A stretch of DNA of 64,000 nt from Lentisphaerota bacterium (GTDB lineage: Bacteria; Verrucomicrobiota; Lentisphaeria; Victivallales; Victivallaceae): positions 1 through 64,000 of the forward strand of contig SUWF01000001.1 in NCBI GenBank assembly GCA_015061575.1, written 5' to 3'. This document shows, piece after piece, positions 58,733 through 64,000 of the stretch. Within the stretch, counting starts at the first letter, position 1; every line of letters begins with the position of its first letter. Below the pieces are notes generated by a model. The model was not told the DNA's origin and did not search any database. It saw only the letters and a list, made by a program, of their open reading frames with translations. Position numbers and translations under genes: made by a program.

Positions 58733-59875
58733 ATGTCAAAAACGTCTTTATCCAAAAATTATTTGCAGGAACGGCTGGCGAGGTTGTTTGCGGAAAAGAT
58801 CAGCTCCGGTATCTGGCTGCCCGAAAGCCGGATACCGTCGATCCGTCAGCTGGCAGTTGAATATAAAGTTTCCACCGCCAGCGTGGCCGGGGCGGTGAAG
58901 ATCCTGCAGCAGAAAAATTTGCTTTCAGTGCGTCCCAACAGCGGATATTTTGTGACTTTGCCGGATTTGTGGCAGGATGATATGTTAACTGAACAAACGG
59001 TCGCTGACCCGCTGTTTGAGCGCGGTGATCAGGTGGAATTTGTCCTGCATTTTCTCTTTCATCTGGATAGCGTGCTGGGAACGGAATTTGTCAAATTTTA
59101 CACTTCTATCATCTGTTTGATGCAAGAGGAAGCGGAGGCGGTGAACTGGCAGCTGCGTATTGGCAACGCAGCCAATATCCGCGAGATCATAGCCAACGCT
59201 GACGGCGAATATACCCGGGGCGTTATTTATATGCCCGATCAGGTCAATGCCATGGACTTGCAGTGGCCGGAACTGAAATTTCCCAAGGTGCTGTTCAGCA
59301 TTGGCGAAAAGAGTTTACATTCCAATTATGTAACTCCCGACAACTATCAGGGCGGCTGTCTGGCCGCTGAGTATATGAGCCAATGTTCGCTGCGCCAGAT
59401 CATCGTCCGCGGTCGATCCCAACAGGAACACTATCTGGGAGAACGGCCATACCGGGAACGGCTGCAGGGATATATTGATTATTGTAAACTGAATGATTTG
59501 CCGGAACCGGAAGTTGTGGAGCTGGAAAATTTGCAGGCGCTGAGCCGGGTTTTTGATCCGGCGCTGCAGCTGCCGGAGACGGAACGGCCGGGTGTGGTCT
59601 TTTTAGGTGATTACTTTATGATCAAGCAGGTCGAAACTGTGTTCAATGAGCTTTACCCGCAGCAGGTATTCGGGCAGGATGTGCGGATTCTGGTGTTTAT
59701 GGATTATCAGGATCATTACAGCAAAAATTATGTTTCTATCGGGTTTTCCAAACGGCAGATGTGCCGGGAGGTCGTGGCGTTGGTACGCCGGGTGGCGCAG
59801 CATCCGCGGGAAACTCCGATCCGGGTGAAAATTCCCATGTTTTTAAGATCTTCTGAAAATCAAGGAGTCGATTGA
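58733..59875 (+). CDS. GntR-family transcriptional regulator with C-terminal ligand-binding-like domain
   Basis: 380 aa; LARLFAEKISSGIWLPESRIPSIRQLAVEYKVSTASVAGAVKILQQKNLLSVRPNSGYFV. Confidence 0.85.
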   Translation: MSKTSLSKNYLQERLARLFAEKISSGIWLPESRIPSIRQLAVEYKVSTASVAGAVKILQQKNLLSVRPNSGYFVTLPDLWQDDMLTEQTVADPLFERGDQVEFVLHFLFHLDSVLGTEFVKFYTSIICLMQEEAEAVNWQLRIGNAANIREIIANADGEYTRGVIYMPDQVNAMDLQWPELKFPKVLFSIGEKSLHSNYVTPDNYQGGCLAAEYMSQCSLRQIIVRGRSQQEHYLGERPYRERLQGYIDYCKLNDLPEPEVVELENLQALSRVFDPALQLPETERPGVVFLGDYFMIKQVETVFNELYPQQVFGQDVRILVFMDYQDHYSKNYVSIGFSKRQMCREVVALVRRVAQHPRETPIRVKIPMFLRSSENQGVD

Positions 59876-59877
59876 TA

Positions 59878-61629
59878 ATGGCCGAAAGAAAAAAACTTAC
59901 CGCTGAGTTTTGTGTGGTCGGGGCCGGGCTGGCCGGTATGTGTGCAGCATTGGCCGCCGCCCGCAGCGGGATCAAAACTGTGCTTATGCATGACCGGAGT
60001 CTGCCCGGCGGTAACGCTTCCAGCGAGATCCGCATGTGGGTGTGCGGCGCAAGGGGCGAGAATTTGCGGGAAGGCGGCATCATCGAAGAACTGCTGCTGG
60101 AAAATCTCTACCGCAATCCCGGTGCTGTTCCCGCTTTGTGGGACAGCGTACTTTATGGAGCGTTGGAGTATGAAAAAAATCTTACTTTATTGCTGAATTG
60201 CGCCTGTCAGAGTGCATCTGTTTTGCCGGATGGAAGTATTGCTTCGGTCTGCGGCTATCAAACCACTACGCAGACGTTTATTACGGTTGAAGCCGGATAC
60301 TTTGCGGATTGTTCCGGCGACAGCGTGCTGGCTCCGCTCTGCGGTGCGGAATATCGCCACGGCCGGGAGGCCGTAAGCGAATTTGGTGAATCGCTGGCGC
60401 AGCCGGAGCGTGATCGCTGCACTATGGGCAGCAGTTGTCTTTTTCAGGCCCGGCAGCTGCGCAAAAAGACCACTTTTACGCCGCCGGTATGGGCCAAAAA
60501 ATTCCGCAGTCCGGAAGAGCTGCCGCCTTATCGGGGTTTGCTGCTGGAGGGTTTGGAAAACTTCTGGTGGATGGAAACCGGCGGACTGGGTGATACTATT
60601 GCCGATACCGAAGAACACCGCCATGAACTGCTGGAACTGGCGTTGGGGATTTGGGATTATTTGAAAAATTATGCTCCGGAAAAAGAAAAAAATGCCTACT
60701 GGCAGCTGGATTGGCTCGGTTTTCTGCCCGGCAAGCGCGAAAGCCGCCGCTATGTGGGCGATTATATAGTTACTCAGCAGGATGTGCAGTCCGGCGGGAA
60801 TTTTCCGGACGTGATCGCTTATGGCGGCTGGACGCTCGATGATCACCACCCCGGCGGGTTTTACTATCCGGGGATGCCGACGGAATTTATTGAAGTCAAA
60901 GCTCCATACGCTCTGCCTTACCGGGCACTCTATTCAGTTAATGTGCCGAATCTTTTCTGCGCCGGACGCAATATAAGCGTCAGCCACACGGCGTTGAGTT
61001 CCACCCGGGTCATGGCCACTTGCGCCATTTTGGGGCAGGCGTGCGGTACGGCGGCCGCTTTGGCGGTCAGGAACGCTCTTACGCCCCGGGAGGTTGGCAC
61101 GTTACGGATCAAAGAATTGCAGCAGCTGCTGCTGGAAAATGATTGTTTCCTGCCCGGCGTGCAGCGTCAGGTGCCTGAGCTGACAATGCGTGCAGCTTTG
61201 CAAGTATCCAACAGGCAGGATGGCGAAGTGCTGCGCAACGGTTTTGATCGGGGAGATCAAACTCAAACGCATTGCTGGAGCTGCCAAAGCGGGGATACCG
61301 CCGAATACCGCTTTGAATCTCCGCAGCCGGTCAAACGCATCCGGCTGGTGCTGGACAGCGACCTCAACCGGCCGGAAAAAAATATTGTGGCTTTGCGCAC
61401 ACTTGATCAGCCGGAGCTTAAATTGCCATCGCAGCTGTTGAAATCGTTTGTTCTCAGTTACCAGCTTAGAGAAAACGGCAAATGGTATAAGCTTGCAGAA
61501 TTTAAGGATAACCACCGGCGACTGATCATCTTGAAAGATCTGGATATTGAAGCATTGGCGGTCAAATTGACAGTCAAAAGCTGTTGGGGAAAAACTGCGG
61601 GCGGAGTCTTTTCGTTCGATTTGGCATAA
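59878..61629 (+). CDS. FAD-dependent oxidoreductase with C-terminal beta-sandwich-like extension
   Basis: ORF 59872-61629, likely ATG at 59878; FCVVGAGLAGMCAALAAARSGIKTVLMHDRSLPGGNASSEIRMWVCGA. Confidence 0.85.
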   Translation: MAERKKLTAEFCVVGAGLAGMCAALAAARSGIKTVLMHDRSLPGGNASSEIRMWVCGARGENLREGGIIEELLLENLYRNPGAVPALWDSVLYGALEYEKNLTLLLNCACQSASVLPDGSIASVCGYQTTTQTFITVEAGYFADCSGDSVLAPLCGAEYRHGREAVSEFGESLAQPERDRCTMGSSCLFQARQLRKKTTFTPPVWAKKFRSPEELPPYRGLLLEGLENFWWMETGGLGDTIADTEEHRHELLELALGIWDYLKNYAPEKEKNAYWQLDWLGFLPGKRESRRYVGDYIVTQQDVQSGGNFPDVIAYGGWTLDDHHPGGFYYPGMPTEFIEVKAPYALPYRALYSVNVPNLFCAGRNISVSHTALSSTRVMATCAILGQACGTAAALAVRNALTPREVGTLRIKELQQLLLENDCFLPGVQRQVPELTMRAALQVSNRQDGEVLRNGFDRGDQTQTHCWSCQSGDTAEYRFESPQPVKRIRLVLDSDLNRPEKNIVALRTLDQPELKLPSQLLKSFVLSYQLRENGKWYKLAEFKDNHRRLIILKDLDIEALAVKLTVKSCWGKTAGGVFSFDLA

Positions 61630-61665
61630 TAAAAATTTACTCAAAAAACCAAAAGGAGAGGTAAA

Positions 61666-62400
61666 ATGAAGCACCATCAAACTGTAAGTCCCCGTTGTGC
61701 CGGAGTTAAAACACAGCTTTTTACGCTGATCGAACTTCTGGTCGTAATTGCCATCATTGCTATTCTGGCGGCCATGCTGCTGCCGGCGTTGTCAGCTGCC
61801 CGGGAGCGGGCCAGAAGCTCCAACTGTACCGGCAACCTCAAGCAGTTCGGCACGGCGTTGGCGATGTATCTGGGCGATAATCAGGATACATTCATGCCGC
61901 AGAACTCGCCCAGCGGAAGTACGTTCTGGTCGTCCGGAGTTCACGGTTCATTTCCCCGTTATCTTTGTGCCGAAAATCCCAGCGACAGCATCTCCTGGTA
62001 CAACACTGCTGCCGGAGCACAAGTAGCCGATTGCCCGACCAATGTCAACGGCGGCGAAGGTACGACCAAAACCAATTTGAATTACGCTTACAACTACCGG
62101 CTGGAAAGCATTGCTAAAACTGCCGGTAAGGTAACTGATCCCTCCGGCGCATTGGCTTTTACTGACTTTGGCGATACGACGGCCACGGGCGGAGCAGGGA
62201 TGTATCTTATTGGCATTAACGGCGTCGGCGTGTGGAACTCGGCCGGGCACATGCAGTTTATCCATGGCGGATTTGCCAATGCTGTAATGGTGGGCGGCAA
62301 TGTTATGCCCTTGAGCAAAAAGATGATGGAAGAAAAAACAACCAATACCTCGTACAGCTGGCTGGCAGGAGCCAGCAAATATCTGGTGCCGGTGTATTGA
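61666..62400 (+). CDS. Pseudopilin-like protein
   Basis: 244 aa; [32 protein letters not shown]. Confidence 0.9.
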   Translation: MKHHQTVSPRCAGVKTQLFTLIELLVVIAIIAILAAMLLPALSAARERARSSNCTGNLKQFGTALAMYLGDNQDTFMPQNSPSGSTFWSSGVHGSFPRYLCAENPSDSISWYNTAAGAQVADCPTNVNGGEGTTKTNLNYAYNYRLESIAKTAGKVTDPSGALAFTDFGDTTATGGAGMYLIGINGVGVWNSAGHMQFIHGGFANAVMVGGNVMPLSKKMMEEKTTNTSYSWLAGASKYLVPVY

Positions 62401-62420
62401 AAAAAAGCAGGCTGTTTTTG

Positions 62421-63905
62421 ATGTCAAAATACATGTTTTTTGATGATCTGCATCTGGCTGAAAAGTCCAACTGTGTGGTGCGGACGATTCAGCCGGGACG
62501 GGGCTTTACGGCCTTGAAAGCCGACCGGGAATGGGAACGCTGCGGATTGTGCGGCGATCCTTGCATGACGCTGCTGGATGATGATGGGGTGATCAAACTT
62601 TATTACACCATAGTTTCGCCGGATGCGGCGCAAGGTTCCCACCGGGAGTTGAGCGCAAGTGAACGGGCCAGTTTGGATCTTGAGCATATCGACGCTAAAT
62701 TTCTGGCCGACATCCTCTGCCCGGAACGCTACTATTTGTGTTATGCTTACAGTACGGACGGAAGAAACTGGGTCAAGCCCGATCTGGGGATCTATGAAGT
62801 TGACGGCAGCAAACATAACAATATCGTCTGGGGCGGGCGCATCGGCGCAACTGTATTCATTGATCCGACTGCTCCGGCGGAAAGCCGTTACAAGATGATC
62901 CACGGCGGCTCGCTCAAATTGCCGCACTGGATGAATGGAAAGTTTATCCGCATGGCCTACACCGGTATTTACGGAGCTGTCAGCAGTGACGGCATCCACT
63001 GGCGCAACAGCGATAAACCGATCATGCCGCACTACACAGATACGACCAATGTATGCTTTTATGACGATGAACAGCAAAAGTATATCGCTTTTGTCCGCAC
63101 CGATAAAAACATGATCTATGATAATGGCAAGACCGTGATGACCGATCCGGAGCATCGTACCTACCGGATCATATCCAGATCGGAAAGTCGGGATTTTTTC
63201 AACTTTCCGCCGCCGGAAACGGTTATGGAGCCGGCTGCGGAGGATTGCCGGGATTATCACTCGCACTGGCAGTGTAAAGCAGGGATGGATTTCTATAACC
63301 CGGCGGCGATGAAATATCCGGCGGCCAGCGGGGTGTACTTTTTATTTCCATCTTATTTTCATCACGATACTGACGAGGCGATCATCCGGATCGCCGCCGG
63401 CAGGGACAGTAAAAATTTTACCCGCAATGATCAAATTTTGATCCCGCCGGAAGCAGCTCCCGCTTTCCGGGCCCAACAGCAGTATCTGGCTTGCGGTATG
63501 CTCAGCGGGGCGGACGATTCGCTGACTGTATATGCACACGCCTGCAGTGTCGGGCATGATGCGCAGGGAACTGCTGCTGAACGGCAGCATGAAATCGTGG
63601 GGTATACTTTCCAGACGGATGGATTTTTGGGGCAATACAGTCGTGGCGGCAGTTTGACGACGCATTATCTGGACGTTCCGGAAAATTGCCGCACTGTTAA
63701 ATTACGGGCACAAATCAATGCTGGCGGCCAGCTGCAGTTGGTATTGCTGGACGAAAACAGCCAAACTCTGGATGTTCAGTTTGTCCGTCAGGCGGCGGCT
63801 AATTGCGGAACAATTTTACAGGCCGTTTTGCCGGAACAAGTCAAGCGGATAAAACTGCAGATGCAGATTGTTGAAGCAACGGTTTTTTCGTTGGAATTTT
63901 TATAA
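62421..63905 (+). CDS. GH32/GH43-like five-bladed propeller glycosidase-like protein
   Basis: ORF 62232-63905 with real start MSKYMFFDDL at 62421; LLDDDGVIKLYYT, YAYSTDGRNWVKPDLGIYEVDGSKHNNIVW. Confidence 0.65.
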   Translation: MSKYMFFDDLHLAEKSNCVVRTIQPGRGFTALKADREWERCGLCGDPCMTLLDDDGVIKLYYTIVSPDAAQGSHRELSASERASLDLEHIDAKFLADILCPERYYLCYAYSTDGRNWVKPDLGIYEVDGSKHNNIVWGGRIGATVFIDPTAPAESRYKMIHGGSLKLPHWMNGKFIRMAYTGIYGAVSSDGIHWRNSDKPIMPHYTDTTNVCFYDDEQQKYIAFVRTDKNMIYDNGKTVMTDPEHRTYRIISRSESRDFFNFPPPETVMEPAAEDCRDYHSHWQCKAGMDFYNPAAMKYPAASGVYFLFPSYFHHDTDEAIIRIAAGRDSKNFTRNDQILIPPEAAPAFRAQQQYLACGMLSGADDSLTVYAHACSVGHDAQGTAAERQHEIVGYTFQTDGFLGQYSRGGSLTTHYLDVPENCRTVKLRAQINAGGQLQLVLLDENSQTLDVQFVRQAAANCGTILQAVLPEQVKRIKLQMQIVEATVFSLEFL

Positions 63906-63920
63906 AAGAAAGGTCAAAAA

Positions 63921-64000
63921 ATGTTTAAAAAACTCCAATTATGTTTGCTGTTGACTGCAGCGGTAAATATGTTGCCGGTGAATGCTGCTGAGCTGGTGCT
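63921..64000 (+). CDS. Secreted protein N-terminus (partial, runs off the window end)
   Basis: MFKKLQLCLLLTAAVNMLPVNAAELVL signal peptide after an AAAGAAAGG-type ribosome binding site. Confidence 0.7.
   Translation, partial: MFKKLQLCLLLTAAVNMLPVNAAELV

Noticed and set aside
1-64000. CRISPR arrays, rRNA, tRNA, transposases
   Set aside because: No regularly spaced direct repeats, rRNA/tRNA-like sequences or transposase ORFs were recognised by eye; a tRNAscan/CRISPR search would be needed to exclude them formally.

Overview
The window looks like a Lentisphaeria/Victivallales-type gut genome (inference from gene content and pseudopilin style). It is nearly all carbohydrate catabolism, arranged as about six PUL-like clusters. 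The clusters contain secreted glycoside hydrolases or hydrolase-like proteins (GH36-, GH42-like, GH78, GH127, GH130, DUF4838, DUF4434, CBM9-like), and most sit next to a GntR, AraC, PocR-AraC or LacI regulator. Seven genes encode short type II/IV pseudopilin-like proteins ([32 protein letters not shown]), generally one per cluster. No SusC/SusD, ABC, MFS or TonB transporter gene was recognised. The main second-look items are: (1) the recurrent pseudopilin + regulator + hydrolase arrangement, with no pseudopilin having Gly at -1 of the cleavage motif; (2) an in-frame FAD-oxidoreductase/histidine-phosphatase fusion with an internal signal-peptide-like segment; (3) a phage MuF-C/PBECR-like remnant with two U-tailed palindromic RNA-like structures, both oriented to the minus strand; (4) an identical 21-bp putative operator just downstream of two sigma70-like promoters (GntR regulator and Gfo/Idh/MocA gene); (5) a CBM9-like/PHP fusion; (6) a frameshifted AraC gene; (7) nested palindromes in convergent intergenic regions. 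All family assignments come from reading the protein sequences; no database search was run.
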